NCBI RefSeq assembly: GCF_030818775.1
Contig: NZ_JAUTAU010000001.1
Coordinates: 1,244,001 to 1,308,000 of the forward strand
Reading direction: 5' to 3'
Source: Bacillus sp. SORGH_AS_0510
GTDB lineage: Bacteria; Bacillota; Bacilli; Bacillales; Cytobacillaceae
Length of the DNA stretch: 64,000 nucleotides
Within the stretch, counting starts at the first letter, position 1, and every line of letters begins with the position of its first letter. The notes under the pieces are model-generated. The model made no database searches. It was not told where the DNA came from and worked only from the letters and a program-made list of their open reading frames with translations. Shown here piece by piece: positions 54,606-64,000 of the stretch. Position numbers and translations under genes: made by a program.

Positions 54606-54658
54606 TTGTCCAATTTTTTGATATGCTAGAGGTATGATGTAGTCGAGGAGGAGTTACC

Positions 54659-54892
54659 ATGGGCGAATGTAAGTTGAACCATTCACAAGAAGATGTGAAA
54701 AGTAAGTACGAATCACAGGCGGAATTTTTGCCAGAGGATATGAAGCCATTATTCAATCAGTTCTTTTCTGGTGAGCATACACAGGAGCTTTTAAATGAAG
54801 TTTTCCATTTGTTGAAAAAGTATGATTTAGCGTCTGCAGAAGAACAAAGTGCACGTAATCAGCGTTTGTATTTGGTGTTAAGGAACGTATAA
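54659..54892 (+). CDS. Small protein of unknown function
   Basis: 77 aa, acidic and helical, no membrane segment. GAGGAGG upstream of ATG 54659 and a terminator at 54906 make it a genuine single-gene unit. Family not recognised. Confidence 0.65.
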   Translation: MGECKLNHSQEDVKSKYESQAEFLPEDMKPLFNQFFSGEHTQELLNEVFHLLKKYDLASAEEQSARNQRLYLVLRNV

Positions 54893-54905
54893 TAGCTGCA
54901 ATATT

Positions 54906-54948
54906 GGGTCGCGTAGAATGGTAAAGCTACACGACCCCTTTTATTTGA
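54906..54948 (+). terminator. Terminator after the small gene
   Basis: GGGTCGCGTAG / CTACACGACCC stem followed by CTTTTATTT. Confidence 0.75.
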
Positions 54949-54968
54949 TTTTATTGAATAGAGGGAGG

Positions 54969-55463
54969 CTACATCGACTTTAATTCGGTTTCTTAAAGGA
55001 AAAGTAAAAGTAGAACAAGTCTACATCGACTTTAACTCACATTTTTGAAGGAAAAGCAGAAGTAGAACGAGTATACATCGACTTTAACTCACATTTTTGA
55101 AGGAAAAGTAGAAGTAGAGGGAGTCTACATCGATTTTTGCTCGTTTTTTTGAAGGAAAAGCAGAAGTAGAACGAGTCTACATCGACTTTTATTCGTTTTT
55201 TTGAAGGAAAAGCAGAAGTAGAACAAGTCTACATCGACTTTAATTCGTTTTTTTGAAGGAAAAGCAGAAGTAGAACGAGTCTACATCGACTTTAGCTCGC
55301 ATTTTTGAAGGAAAAGTAGAAGTAGAACAAGTCTACATCGACTTTAGCTCGCATTTTTGAAGGAAAAGTAGAAGTAGAGGGAGTCTACATCGACTTTTAC
55401 TCGTTTTCTTAAAGGTAAAATAGAAGTAGAACAAGCCTACATCAACTTTAGCCCGCTATTTTT
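54969..55463. repeat. 52-bp-period palindromic array (10 units)
   Basis: CTACATCGACTTT starts at 54969, 55021, 55073, 55125, 55177, 55229, 55281, 55333, 55385 and 55437, every step 52 bp. Each unit ends with AAAGTAGAAGTAG, an imperfect complement of its start, so each can fold as a stem-loop. Unit variation is low. It lies between a terminator and the 3' end of a minus-strand gene. Confidence 0.95.
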
Positions 55464-55478
55464 TAAATTCCTATCCAC

Positions 55479-56186
55479 TTAGCAGATACACGTCTTCTTC
55501 TTGACTCCAATCTTATCACGCTGCTCGATTTTTTTTATATAATCGGTAGCTATCGGTACCTTACAGGCAGTGTTTCCAACATCAACTTGGACTTTGCCAA
55601 TAATGTCTGCAACCCGGATCGCTTCTTCGTGAAGCTCCACAACATAAGCTCCAACACAAATAACAAAATTGTTCATCATATAACGGACACGATTCTTTTC
55701 CGAGTGGATCGTCGTTTCTACTTGCTTTAGAAGCGATCTTATTTCCTCCAGGTCAAGCTCCTCATCAGCCGTAATTGATAAATAATTAGAATACGTACTC
55801 CACCCAGCTACAGCTGTCATTTCGACTTCTGATTTCATCCATTCTCGAGCCAACTCTAAAGCATACTTGCTCTCAGCAGCGACGCTGGCAACCGTATATT
55901 CCGCAAGCATGTACCAGTTGGCATTCTTCACCCAATCCTGAAGTGTTTCTTTTTCCATTAGCTTAGGCTTTACGGAGAGTCCTGCTAAATACATAGCGTC
56001 ATGGTTATTCGTATTATAGAGCGCCAATGCTAGTTCTTGATCCTTTTTCACATACTTTACAAGCTTCTTTAAATCGCCCACTTTTACACCGTAGAAGGTT
56101 CCTTTTGCGCCATGATTCAAATAGGTTTTCTTTGTTTGCTCTGATCCCAGTTTCTCCAACTCCAGCATCAATTCCTCTAATGTCAT
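55479..56186 (-). CDS. DNA alkylation repair protein, AlkD-like
   Basis: About 235 aa all-helical HEAT-like repeat protein. The pattern YGVKVGDLKKLVK, WYMLAEYTVAS and EKNRVRYMMNNFVI is typical of the DNA alkylation repair family (PF08713), which excises N3/N7-alkylpurines or is catalytically silent. ATG 56186 with GGAGG is chosen over ATG 56207. Confidence 0.82.
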   Translation of the reverse strand: MTLEELMLELEKLGSEQTKKTYLNHGAKGTFYGVKVGDLKKLVKYVKKDQELALALYNTNNHDAMYLAGLSVKPKLMEKETLQDWVKNANWYMLAEYTVASVAAESKYALELAREWMKSEVEMTAVAGWSTYSNYLSITADEELDLEEIRSLLKQVETTIHSEKNRVRYMMNNFVICVGAYVVELHEEAIRVADIIGKVQVDVGNTACKVPIATDYIKKIEQRDKIGVKKKTCIC

Positions 56187-56337
56187 TATGTAACCTCCAT
56201 TGGTCATATACTTTTCATTATTTTACCATCTACTGATGAAAATTCCTTCGCCTGAAAAGGAATCTGTTTATTTTTCATGAAAAAGGTTATTTTTGAAAAT
56301 AGTAAGGATACACACTTCACAAAGAAAAGAGGATACG

Positions 56338-57312
56338 ATGGGAGAAATATTTCAATTATTAAAGCGCGGAAATAAATCAGCTCTGCTGGCAGCCATTATT
56401 AATACGGTCATTTCAATTATTAAAGGCGTCGCCTATATGTTTACTGGAAATGTTGCGATGTTTGCGGAAACGATGCATAGCTTGGGTGATGCAGCGAACC
56501 AGTTCTTTGTATTTATCGGCTCTGCATTAAGTAAAAAGGCACCGACGGAAAAATACCCAAATGGCTTCGGCCGCTTAGTCAATCTTGTTCTGTTAGGGGC
56601 TGTTCTTATAGTTGGTATTATGGCTTTCGAAACGATTAAAGAAGGTTATCATCATGTGGTGCATCCAACAGAAGCCGGCGGATTTGCCATAAATGTTACC
56701 GTTCTAGCGGTTGCTACGCTGTTAGAGACCTTTGTCTTGTTTAAGGCGATGAAGGAAGTGTTACATGAAATTGAGGTAGAAGCCAGTGGATTCGCGGTGT
56801 TTGGAAAAAGCTTTGCAAATCTGGGAAGGGCGAAGCCTGCCACAAAGCTAGTGTTCATGGAGGATTTAGTCGCAACTATGGGTGGCTTATTAGCCATTAT
56901 CGCGGTTGTTATCTCACACTACACCGATTTGCACCAATTGGAAGGCCTTGCTTCTATTATCATTGGAATAATGATGCTTTTCGTAGTAGGTAAAGTATTT
57001 TTAGATAACGCAGCTGGGGTAATCGGACAAGCGGATGAAGAGATGGAAAATAAAATTGGTGCACTTGTAATGGCCGACCCGGATGTGAAGGACATTCAGG
57101 GGATTACGGTCATTAAAGAGGGAGAAGATCTCCATGTTGAGCTGGAAATTGAGGTGGATCCGAAATTAACAGTAGCAGCGGCCGATGATATTAAAGATCG
57201 TTTGGAAGAAAAAATCATGGCAGAAAAAGGGGTCGTAGACGTTACGATTGAGATCGATGAAGAAGATGGCGTCATGACCTGGAAAAGCAAGAATGAATTA
57301 GAGACTGAATAA
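56338..57312 (+). CDS. Cation diffusion facilitator family transporter
   Basis: 324 aa. Six membrane segments with the metal site ETMHSLGDAANQF (HxxxD, ~residues 43-55) in TM2, and a C-terminal cytoplasmic dimerisation domain (~240-324; DVKDIQGITVIKEGEDLHVE). Exports Zn, Mn or Fe against protons. ATG 56338 after AAAGAGG. Substrate not deducible. Confidence 0.88.
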   Translation: MGEIFQLLKRGNKSALLAAIINTVISIIKGVAYMFTGNVAMFAETMHSLGDAANQFFVFIGSALSKKAPTEKYPNGFGRLVNLVLLGAVLIVGIMAFETIKEGYHHVVHPTEAGGFAINVTVLAVATLLETFVLFKAMKEVLHEIEVEASGFAVFGKSFANLGRAKPATKLVFMEDLVATMGGLLAIIAVVISHYTDLHQLEGLASIIIGIMMLFVVGKVFLDNAAGVIGQADEEMENKIGALVMADPDVKDIQGITVIKEGEDLHVELEIEVDPKLTVAAADDIKDRLEEKIMAEKGVVDVTIEIDEEDGVMTWKSKNELETE

Positions 57313-57319
57313 AGGCAAT

Positions 57320-57366
57320 TAGTGAAATGGGCAACCAATATCTTATATTGGCTGCCCACTTCACTA
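57320..57366. terminator. Shared hairpin between convergent genes
   Basis: AGTGAA-A-TGGGCA..CCAATAT / ATTGG..TGCCCA-C-TTCACT, a long imperfect stem between the CDF gene and the thioesterase; the T run is poor. Confidence 0.55.
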
Positions 57367-57876
57367 TTCCCAAGGCTTCTTCGTTGTAAAAACCCCAGCA
57401 AGTTCCTTACTGCTTTTTCTATGTTCTTTTCGCTTTTCAGCACGATCTTTTCCTGTTTCGAAAAGCTTCTTTTCTTCTGCAGTCTCAGGAATAATACCAG
57501 GGACCTTCGTGGGTTTTCCATTCTCGTCTAACGCAACAAACGTTAAAAAGGCCGTTGCAGCAATTTTCCTGTCGCCGGACATTAAGTTCTCAGCAATGAC
57601 CTTGACGAAAATTTCCATAGAGGAATTGCCTGTGTATGAAACAAAGGTCTCAATACATACCGAATCCTTTGGCGTAATCGGACTAAGGAAATCCACGGAA
57701 TCAATCGACGCCGTCACACATTCTGCCCGTGAATGTCTTACGGCTGAAATGGATGCGATCATATCGATATCGCTTATTAATTTGCCGCCAAACAATGTGT
57801 TATGGTTGTTAACATCATTAGGAAAAATCCTGCTCGTTCGAACCACTCTAGATTCATTACATGTTTTAGCTTCCAT
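57364..57876 (-). CDS. ykhA: Acyl-CoA thioesterase, YkhA-like hotdog fold
   Basis: About 170 aa. FPNDVNNHNTLFGGKLISDID (residues ~17-37) holds the catalytic Asn/Asp of the acyl-CoA hydrolase hotdog family; C-terminal tail charged. ATG 57876 is spaced 8 bp from GGAG; ATG at 57912 and 57882 are less good. Confidence 0.85.
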   Translation of the reverse strand: MEAKTCNESRVVRTSRIFPNDVNNHNTLFGGKLISDIDMIASISAVRHSRAECVTASIDSVDFLSPITPKDSVCIETFVSYTGNSSMEIFVKVIAENLMSGDRKIAATAFLTFVALDENGKPTKVPGIIPETAEEKKLFETGKDRAEKRKEHRKSSKELAGVFTTKKPWE

Positions 57877-57965
57877 TTTCATCACTCCACTATCCAGCCC
57901 TCTAAAAAACATAAAATGGCCATGGGCATATTTTTTGTTAGTATGGCCACGATAGTAATAGATTA

Positions 57966-58169
57966 TCAGTCCGCTTTATTCATGTCACTTACAACGGATT
58001 TTGTGACTTGTTTGGTGTTGATGATACAATGGTCACCTAGGTTAATGGTACAGCCAATTACTTTACTATTAGCCGTATTACTATCCTGAACTGTAGGACC
58101 AAGGTTAATATTTGCATTATTATTTATAGAATTAACTTTAAAATTGCCAATATTAATTGAAAAAGGCAT
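57966..58169 (-). CDS. GerPA/GerPF-like spore germination protein
   Basis: 67 aa. MPFSINIGNFKVNSINNNAN and NLGPTVQDSNTANSK match the small GerP proteins (GerPA/PF family) that let germinants cross the spore coat. Single copy here, not in a gerPABCDEF operon. GGTGATC upstream of ATG 58169. Evidence that the organism sporulates. Confidence 0.75.
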   Translation of the reverse strand: MPFSINIGNFKVNSINNNANINLGPTVQDSNTANSKVIGCTINLGDHCIINTKQVTKSVVSDMNKAD

Positions 58170-58313
58170 TTTTGATCACCGTCCTATTTTATTATATTTT
58201 TCAATAGGGCAGGTGATTGTCCACACACCTAGAACAAGCAGTTAAATAATGAGCGAATGAAATAAAGTTGTGGTACAGTACATATATTAATATTTGGTCA
58301 GGAGGTATACTCA

Positions 58314-59135
58314 ATGAGTTTACAGGCACAAATCATGAAAGACTTACACGTTGCTCCAAACATTCAACCAAAAGAGGAGATACGCAAGAGAGTCGACTTC
58401 TTGAAAAATTATCTGTTACGAACAAAGGCAAAGGGATACGTATTAGGCATTAGCGGCGGCCAAGATTCTACACTCGCCGGAAGACTAGCACAACTGGCAG
58501 TAGAAGAACTACGAAATGAAGGAAAGAATGCTCTTTTTATTGCTGTTCGTCTTCCATATGGCGTTCAAAAGGATGAGGAAGATGCTCAGCGTTCATTAGA
58601 TTTCATCCGAGCTGACCGCCAGCTTGTGTTTAATATCAAGGCGGCCGTCGATGAAGTTCAAAATGAATATAACTCAAGCATCGATGCTGAGCCGTTAAGC
58701 GATTATCATAAAGGGAACGTGAAAGCACGTATGAGAATGATTGCCCAGTATGCTGTTGGCGGAATGGAAGGTCTCCTTGTGATTGGGACGGATCATGCTG
58801 CGGAAGCAGTAACGGGGTTCTATACTAAGTATGGTGATGGCGGTGCAGATATCCTGCCACTGTCTGGGTTAACCAAGCGCCAAGGGAAAGAGCTTCTTAA
58901 GGAACTGGGAGCTGACGAACGCCTCTATTTAAAGGTACCAACAGCTGATCTCCTCGATCAAAAACCGGGTCAAGCGGATGAGACGGAATTAGGAATCACG
59001 TATGATGAATTGGATGATTATTTAGAAGGAAAGCCTGTATCACAGGATGTAGCTGAAAAAGTAGAAAAGCGTTATCTCATAACAGAACATAAGCGCCAGC
59101 TACCTGCTACGATGTTTGATGACTGGTGGAAATAA
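58314..59135 (+). CDS. nadE: NAD synthetase, ammonia-dependent
   Basis: Amidates deamido-NAD to NAD. 273 aa, without a glutaminase domain. PP-loop [13 protein letters not shown] (residues ~45-57), [20 protein letters not shown] (~161-180) and [17 protein letters not shown] (~207-223). RBS AGGAGGT. Confidence 0.97.
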   Translation: MSLQAQIMKDLHVAPNIQPKEEIRKRVDFLKNYLLRTKAKGYVLGISGGQDSTLAGRLAQLAVEELRNEGKNALFIAVRLPYGVQKDEEDAQRSLDFIRADRQLVFNIKAAVDEVQNEYNSSIDAEPLSDYHKGNVKARMRMIAQYAVGGMEGLLVIGTDHAAEAVTGFYTKYGDGGADILPLSGLTKRQGKELLKELGADERLYLKVPTADLLDQKPGQADETELGITYDELDDYLEGKPVSQDVAEKVEKRYLITEHKRQLPATMFDDWWK

Positions 59136-59147
59136 AATATTACATGG

Positions 59148-59183
59148 AAAGAGGGAGTGCCAAAATGGCGCTCTCTCTTTCTT
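59148..59183 (+). terminator. Intrinsic terminator after nadE
   Basis: A 14-bp stem (AAAGAGGGAGTGCC / GGCGCTCTCTCTTT). Confidence 0.8.
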
Positions 59184-59316
59184 TGGATAATCCTATTCTA
59201 ATTTCCATTAACCCCATATTTGAAAGAGAACAATAGGAAGTTATAATGATTCATGTTGTTGTTTACTATTTTTTACATTTTGACTCACTAATACTTTAGC
59301 AAGATAAAATTTTCCA

Positions 59317-59345
59317 TTGACATAAAGACCTATCAATCCTATAGT
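59317..59345 (+). promoter_or_regulatory. Strong sigma-A promoter for the amino-acid permease
   Basis: Consensus -35 TTGACA (59317-59322), 17-bp spacer, -10 TATAGT (59340-59345). The ~95-nt leader has no obvious riboswitch. Confidence 0.8.
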
Positions 59346-59440
59346 TAATAACGTTGTTTCATATTTATGCAATCAATTGTTAATTTAAAACATTATCTTA
59401 CAATAAAAATAAACATTCATTGGAGAGAGGTGTTCATAGC

Positions 59441-60862
59441 ATGGGGAAGACAAATAAATTAGGATTTTGGGTGTTAACAGCACTGGTAGTTGGTAATATG
59501 GTTGGCTCGGGGATCTTTATGCTGCCACGTTCACTATCTGAATCAGCAAGTCCCGCCGGCGTTATCTCTGCATGGCTTGTCACAGGTTTCGGGGTGTTGA
59601 TGACTGCACTCGTATTCGGAAACTTAGCCATTCGTAAGCCAAAATTACAAGGCGGACCGCAAATCTATGCAAAAGACTTGTTTAAGCAAGGGTCACATGC
59701 ATCAACATTAGCAGGCTTTATGTCCACTTGGGGTTATTGGATCGGAAACTTAGCAGGAAACGTAGCGATGATTACAACATTTGCTGGTTACCTATCAACA
59801 TTTTTCCCGATTTTAACAAGTCAAGCAGAATGGTTTACCATTGGTAACTTTACACTTAAGGTAGGTAATGGTTTAACTTTCATTGTTTGTTCTGTTCTTT
59901 TATGGGGAACGCACACCATCATTCTCCGTGGAATGGAAAGTGCCGGAAAATTAAACTTTGCCGCTACTGCTGCGAAGGTTGCAGGATTTATCTTATTTAT
60001 TATCGTTGGATTGTTTGCTTTTGAAAAAAGTAACATGCTTCCATTCATGGCAGAAAGACTCGATGATGCTGGTCACTCCATCAGTATGATGAAGCAAATA
60101 AACAATGCAGCGGTGAATACATTATGGGCATTTATTGGGGTAGAATCAGCAGTGGTGTTTGCCTCACGTGCGAGAAGACAAACTGACGTAAAACGTGCAA
60201 CGATCCTTGGCTTATTTATAGCACTTGGAATTTATGTAGGAATTAGTACACTAGTTATGGGGATGTTAGACCAAAACACACTTATTCACTCTGATAAACC
60301 ATTAATTGATGCGATTTCAACAGTTTTAGGACCAATTGGTGGAAAAATTTTAGCAGCAGTGGGGTTGATCAGTTTATTTGGCTCAACAATCGGTTGGTTA
60401 ATGTTAAGTGCTGAAGTTCCATATCAAGCAGCAAAGCAAGGCTTATTCCTTCCTGCCTTCCTTAAAGAAAACAAAAAAGGCCTGCCAGTCTTTTCAATGA
60501 TCGTTTCTAACGGGCTAGGGCAATTATTTATTTTCTCGACGATCTCAAAATCAATTTCAGGAGCATTTGATTTTGTAATTGTCATAGCTACTTTATCGTA
60601 TTTAGTCCCATACTTTATCTCATCGGTTTATCAACTAAAACTAGTTGTCACTGGTGACACCTATAAAGGAGATAAATCAAGAGTAGGAGATGGTATCATT
60701 GCACTCCTTTCTACAATTTATTCTGTATGGGTCATTATCGCAGGTACAGCAGATATTAAAACATTTACCTATGGAATGATTCTTTTAGCAAGTGGTATCC
60801 TTTTCTATGGACCGCTTTTGAAAAAGAAAAATGCTCCTAAGTCGGAACAAAAAGTAGCATAA
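59441..60862 (+). CDS. APC-family amino-acid permease/antiporter
   Basis: 473 aa, about 12 membrane segments. The TM1 motif VGNMVGSGIFMLPRSL (residues ~18-33) and IGVESAVVFASRAR (~233-246) are those of basic amino-acid/polyamine antiporters (ArcD/LysP-like). Cytoplasmic membrane. ATG 59441 follows GAGAGGTG. Specificity not certain. Confidence 0.85.
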   Translation: MGKTNKLGFWVLTALVVGNMVGSGIFMLPRSLSESASPAGVISAWLVTGFGVLMTALVFGNLAIRKPKLQGGPQIYAKDLFKQGSHASTLAGFMSTWGYWIGNLAGNVAMITTFAGYLSTFFPILTSQAEWFTIGNFTLKVGNGLTFIVCSVLLWGTHTIILRGMESAGKLNFAATAAKVAGFILFIIVGLFAFEKSNMLPFMAERLDDAGHSISMMKQINNAAVNTLWAFIGVESAVVFASRARRQTDVKRATILGLFIALGIYVGISTLVMGMLDQNTLIHSDKPLIDAISTVLGPIGGKILAAVGLISLFGSTIGWLMLSAEVPYQAAKQGLFLPAFLKENKKGLPVFSMIVSNGLGQLFIFSTISKSISGAFDFVIVIATLSYLVPYFISSVYQLKLVVTGDTYKGDKSRVGDGIIALLSTIYSVWVIIAGTADIKTFTYGMILLASGILFYGPLLKKKNAPKSEQKVA

Positions 60863-60868
60863 GTAAGC

Positions 60869-60905
60869 AAAACCTATCAGGGATTCTCTGATAGGTTTTT
60901 TTTAT
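60869..60905 (+). terminator. Intrinsic terminator after the permease
   Basis: Stem AACCTATCAG / CTGATAGGTT followed by eight T. Confidence 0.92.
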
Positions 60906-60948
60906 TTATAAAGGGGCAAAATAAATTTCGATTCCCAACAATTTTTCT

Positions 60949-60977
60949 TTGACAGAAAAGAAATGATGTACTATGAT
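60949..60977 (+). promoter_or_regulatory. Promoter of the amino-acid ABC operon
   Basis: -35 TTGACA (60949-60954), 17-bp spacer, -10 TATGAT (60972-60977). Confidence 0.8.
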
Positions 60978-61020
60978 AATTAAATCCTACAAAAACTATC
61001 AGATTTAGGGGGTTTTCGTT

Positions 61021-61845
61021 TTGAAAAGATTAACTGTACTATTTGCACTCTTATTAAGCTTTATGTTTGTTCTATCAGCATGTGGTAAAGATGAAAATGC
61101 TGATAAGAAAAAAGAGAACAAAACAGCTGAAAAAGCTGATGGGGATGTTTTGAAAAAAATCAAAGATAACGGCACGATTACCATTGGAACAGAGGGTACA
61201 TACCCACCATTCACATTCCATGATACAAATGGAAAATTAACAGGATTTGATGTCGAGCTTGCTGAAGAAGTAGCGAAGCGTCTAGGTGTGAAGGCCGAAT
61301 TCAAAGAGACACAATGGGATGCTATGTTCGCAGGACTTGATGCCAAGCGATTTGATATGATTGCGAACGAAGTGGGAATTCGTCCAGATCGTCAAGAAAA
61401 GTATGATTTCTCAGATCCTTACATTACGTCATCTGCTGTATTAATCGTAAGCAAGGATAACGATAAAGTAAAAAGCTTTGAAGATATTAAGGGGTTAAAC
61501 TCTGCGCAATCTTTGACAAGTAATTACGCTGATATCGCTAAGAAATACGGTGCGAATCTTGTTGGGGTTGAAGGATTCCAACAATCAATCGAGTTGCTTG
61601 GACAAAAACGTGTCGATGCAACGGTCAATGACAAGTTAACGTTTTTAGATTTCAAAAAGAGTAAGCCAGATGCCCCGGTTAAGATTGCGGCAACAAGTGA
61701 CGATGCGTCGACGAGTGGCTTTATGTTTAGAAAAAATAGCGGTGCCCTTGTAGATGAAGTCAACAAAGCGTTAAAAGATATTGTTGATGATGGCACATAC
61801 AAAAAAATCTCAGAGAAATGGTTTGGTGAAGATGTACTTAAATAG
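61021..61845 (+). CDS. Amino-acid ABC transporter substrate-binding lipoprotein
   Basis: 274 aa SBP_bac_3 protein. Signal peptide with lipobox LSAC (Cys ~21), then a charged linker and two lobes ([45 protein letters not shown]). TTG start after AGGGGG. Family members bind polar amino acids; the best resemblance is to cystine (Tcy) binders. First gene of a three-gene operon. Confidence 0.9.
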   Translation: MKRLTVLFALLLSFMFVLSACGKDENADKKKENKTAEKADGDVLKKIKDNGTITIGTEGTYPPFTFHDTNGKLTGFDVELAEEVAKRLGVKAEFKETQWDAMFAGLDAKRFDMIANEVGIRPDRQEKYDFSDPYITSSAVLIVSKDNDKVKSFEDIKGLNSAQSLTSNYADIAKKYGANLVGVEGFQQSIELLGQKRVDATVNDKLTFLDFKKSKPDAPVKIAATSDDASTSGFMFRKNSGALVDEVNKALKDIVDDGTYKKISEKWFGEDVLK

Positions 61846-62530
61846 TATTTTTACTGATCCAGAAAGAGCGCAAAAGTTATTCGATATTGCAAAAAGTTCC
61901 CTTCAGCCCATGCTGGAGGGAGCACTTGTCAATACGATTCCATTAACAATTATAAGCTTTATTTGCGGTATAATTTTAGCCGTGCTGACTGCATTGGCCC
62001 GAATTTCTCATGTGAAAGTTTTGCAAATAATCGCTAGAGTTTATGTTTCTGCGATTCGAGGAACACCATTACTGGTGCAATTATTTATCATTTTTTATGG
62101 ACTTCCTAATCTCGGTGTTACCCTCGATCCATTTATCTCAGCGGTTATTGGATTTTCACTTAGTGTGGGGGCGTATGCATCAGAAATTATTCGGGCTGCC
62201 ATACTTTCCATCCCGAAAGGCCAATGGGAAGCAGGGTATTCCATTGGGATGACCTATACACAAGCATTGCGGAGAATTATTCTGCCACAAGCAGCTAAAG
62301 TATCCATTCCCCCATTATCGAATACCTTTATCAGCCTTGTAAAAGATACGTCACTAGCTTCACTGGTGCTCGTAACGGAAATGTTCCGCCGTGCACAGGA
62401 AATCGCTTCAACCAATTATGAGTTTCTATTGGTTTATTCCGAAGCAGCCCTCCTTTATTGGGTCATTTGCTTTTTTCTATCTGTCATTCAAGGTTTTATG
62501 GAAAAAAGACTGGACCGATATGGAGCCTAG
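61832..62530 (+). CDS. Amino-acid ABC transporter permease
   Basis: HisM-type permease, 232 aa, five membrane segments. Signature [17 protein letters not shown] (residues ~77-93) and the EAA loop [20 protein letters not shown] (~133-152). ATG 61832 overlaps the binding-protein gene by 14 bp; upstream in-frame starts lie deeper in that gene and are unlikely. Confidence 0.9.
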   Translation: MYLNSIFTDPERAQKLFDIAKSSLQPMLEGALVNTIPLTIISFICGIILAVLTALARISHVKVLQIIARVYVSAIRGTPLLVQLFIIFYGLPNLGVTLDPFISAVIGFSLSVGAYASEIIRAAILSIPKGQWEAGYSIGMTYTQALRRIILPQAAKVSIPPLSNTFISLVKDTSLASLVLVTEMFRRAQEIASTNYEFLLVYSEAALLYWVICFFLSVIQGFMEKRLDRYGA

Positions 62531-62562
62531 CATGGGGATTATAGGAAAAAGGGAGTTTTACG

Positions 62563-63297
62563 ATGATTTCAATTAAAGGTCTATATAAACAGTTCGGTCA
62601 ATTAGAAGTGTTAAAGGGGATTGACCTTGAAGTGGAGAAGGGGAAAGTGGTGGTTGTCATCGGGCCATCTGGTTCTGGTAAGACGACCATGCTTCGGTGC
62701 TTGAATGTGCTCGAAACTCCAACAAAAGGGATCATTTCTATTGAAGATCAAAGTCTCGATTTTTCAAAGGCTGTTTCGAAAAAGAATATCGCTTCCTTTC
62801 GACGTTTAACGGGAATGGTGTTTCAAAATTATAATCTTTTTCCTCATAAAACGGCCCTTGAGAATGTGATGGAGGGACCGGTTGTGGTGAAGGGTGAAAG
62901 TAAAGATGCTGCCCGTAAAAAGGCCCAGACCCTCTTAGAGAAAGTGGGACTAGGAGATAAAATAGACTACTATCCGGCACAGCTTTCTGGTGGTCAGCAG
63001 CAGCGTGTCGGAATAGCCCGGGCGCTTGCCATGGAACCAGAGGTCATGCTGTTTGATGAACCGACATCTGCGCTTGATCCGGAGCTAGTGGGCGAAGTTT
63101 TAAAGGTTATGAAGGACCTTGCTAATGAAGGCATGACTATGATTGTTGTTACTCATGAAATGCGCTTTGCTCGTGACGTGGCAGACGAGGTCATCTTTAT
63201 GGATCAAGGTGTCGTGGTCGAAAGAGACAAGCCAGAAGCCATCTTTACTCAACCGAAAGAAGAACGAACTAGGAAGTTTTTGAATATGATTCAGTAA
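62563..63297 (+). CDS. Amino-acid ABC transporter ATP-binding protein
   Basis: 244 aa. Walker A GPSGSGKT (residues ~34-41), Q-loop [11 protein letters not shown], signature [15 protein letters not shown] (~144-158), Walker [13 protein letters not shown] (~166-177), switch His in VVTHEM. RBS AAAGGGAG. Completes the importer. Confidence 0.93.
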   Translation: MISIKGLYKQFGQLEVLKGIDLEVEKGKVVVVIGPSGSGKTTMLRCLNVLETPTKGIISIEDQSLDFSKAVSKKNIASFRRLTGMVFQNYNLFPHKTALENVMEGPVVVKGESKDAARKKAQTLLEKVGLGDKIDYYPAQLSGGQQQRVGIARALAMEPEVMLFDEPTSALDPELVGEVLKVMKDLANEGMTMIVVTHEMRFARDVADEVIFMDQGVVVERDKPEAIFTQPKEERTRKFLNMIQ

Positions 63298-63298
63298 G

Positions 63299-63328
63299 GT
63301 GCTGTAGCTCGGAGCTATGGCACTTTTT
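63299..63328 (+). terminator. Intrinsic terminator of the ABC operon
   Basis: GTGCTGTAGCTC / GAGCTATGGCAC stem (G-T pairs) with TTTTT. Confidence 0.85.
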
Positions 63329-63358
63329 GTTGCGGTAAAAACCTAATATTTGGAAAAA

Positions 63359-63474
63359 TATCCATTAACCTCTGAAAATGAGCCAATCTGGTTCAAAAAT
63401 GAGCCAATTCCATTAAAAATAGAGCCAATCCAGTCCAAAAATCAGCCAATCCCCCCAAAAAATGAGCCAATCAC
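63359..63474. repeat. 21-bp-period array, core GAGCCAATC (5 units plus one decayed)
   Basis: (G/C)AGCCAAT at 63380, 63401, 63422, 63443 and 63464, exact 21-bp steps, with CAAAAAT-type ends; a decayed unit begins at 63359. It lies about 30-50 bp past a terminator. An open frame across it (63350-63562) merely repeats a seven-residue pattern. Confidence 0.9.
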
Positions 63475-63577
63475 AAAATCACCAGCAAATATTGTTCAAA
63501 GTATCTACTCATACTCCGGCAGGATACTCAATTTCCGTGTTGAAATAATAAGTATTCGGTAAATTTTTGAAGAAAAA

Positions 63578-63603
63578 TGAAACTTTTTCCACATGTAAAC
63601 GTA
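63578..63603 (+). promoter_or_regulatory. Sigma-W promoter for yuaF/nfeD
   Basis: TGAAAC (63578-63583), 16-bp spacer starting with five T, CGTA (63600-63603): a full match to the B. subtilis sigma-W pattern. The yuaF-floT-yuaI operon is a known sigma-W target. Confidence 0.85.
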
Positions 63604-63631
63604 AATAAGGTACCTACATAAGAAGGGACTG

Positions 63632-64000
63632 ATGCCTTTGGAACCATTCAGCATTCCTTTAGAAACCATCTATCTGTATGGCCTGATTATTTCAGGTGTG
63701 TTAACTGTTTTGTATGTATTGTTTGCAGATGTGTTTCATTTCCATGGAGCAGGAGATGGGGGATTACACTTTCTAAATCCTGTTCTAATTTTTGCTTTTA
63801 TCACTGTCATGTCGGCAAGCGGCTATTTGTTCGAAAAGCTATCATCCTTACATTATTTATTAATATTAGCTATCTCTGCAGTCGCCGCGTTTATAGTGGT
63901 CACGTTATTAAATGTGTTTGTATTAGTACCCTTATCTTCTGCTGAAGAGTCGTTGGTCTATAATGAATCAGATTTACGTGGACGTATTGGTACCGTGATT
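63632..64000 (+). CDS. yuaF: NfeD-family membrane protein, YuaF-like (3' end cut by window)
   Basis: 123 codons visible from ATG 63632 (AGAAGGGA upstream). Three membrane segments (LIISGVLTVLYVLFA; PVLIFAFITVMSASGYLF; LLILAISAVAAFIVVTLL), then the start of the NfeD OB domain (SDLRGRIGTVI). YuaF partners flotillin FloT in membrane microdomains; floT would be expected just beyond the window. Confidence 0.82.
   Translation, partial: MPLEPFSIPLETIYLYGLIISGVLTVLYVLFADVFHFHGAGDGGLHFLNPVLIFAFITVMSASGYLFEKLSSLHYLLILAISAVAAFIVVTLLNVFVLVPLSSAEESLVYNESDLRGRIGTVI

Noticed and set aside
54969..55463. Array resembling a CRISPR
   Set aside because: The whole 52-bp unit is conserved, with no unique spacers, and no cas genes are near. 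The same holds for the arrays at 17197 and 38150-40755.
63350..63562. Plus-strand frame encoding repeated NEPI-like heptads
   Set aside because: By-product of the 21-bp array; no ribosome site, and it starts just after a terminator.

Overview
The window is a stretch of Bacillaceae chromosome. The gene order largely follows the Bacillus subtilis region csbA-uvrB-uvrA ... yvlB/yvlD-hprK-lgt-ppaX ... his operon ... trxB-rapZ-yvcK-whiA-crh ... clpP ... cggR-gapA-pgk-tpiA-gpmI-eno ... secG-yvaK-rnr-smpB-ssrA. Control sites of B. subtilis type are readable: LexA, CtsR and CggR operators and sigma-W promoters. AGGAGG-type ribosome sites and frequent TTG/GTG starts also fit. A Neobacillus/Mesobacillus-like species is plausible, but no species can be named from the sequence alone.

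Layout: 1-5.6 kb DNA repair (csbA, uvrB, a frameshifted uvrA). 5.9-9.7 kb membrane and envelope genes (an orphan permease pair; a sigma-W-type yvl operon). 9.8-13.7 kb hprK-lgt-yvoD-ppaX-yvoF. 14.1-20.9 kb the full histidine operon hisZGDBHAFI. 21.2-28.6 kb yvcD, trxB, yvcI-rapZ-yvcK-whiA-crh and clpP. 28.8-30.8 kb tRNA-Arg(CCG), rpoN and a glutaredoxin-like protein. 30.8-38 kb the CggR-controlled glycolytic operon. 38-40.8 kb an IS21-family element inserted in a 52-bp repeat array. 41-47 kb an unknown gene, then secG-yvaK-rnr-smpB-ssrA. 47-64 kb accessory genes: acetolactate-synthase-like enzyme, MFS efflux, polysaccharide deacetylase, AI-2E-type transporter, AlkD-like repair, CDF metal efflux, thioesterase, GerP-like, nadE, amino-acid permease, an amino-acid ABC transporter, and the start of a sigma-W-driven yuaF/nfeD gene.

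The most unusual locus is ssrA. The tmRNA gene is split in its T-loop by a 278-nt group I intron. Just downstream, on the opposite strand, lies a gene too short and broken to stand out: a LAGLIDADG homing endonuclease with one in-frame stop, preceded by a perfect LexA-type operator. This looks like a free-standing homing endonuclease beside its intron, possibly DNA-damage controlled.

The second theme is non-coding. At least eight intergenic arrays have a strict period of 21 bp (five arrays) or 52 bp (three arrays). The repeated core sequence differs from locus to locus, but the period does not. Seven of the eight lie just downstream of an intrinsic terminator. The 52-bp units are imperfect palindromes. 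Both periods are close to whole numbers of helical turns. A MITE-like element (one full copy, one internally deleted copy) and a 43-44 bp palindrome (one intergenic copy, one in frame inside an enzyme gene) add further small mobile or structured DNA.
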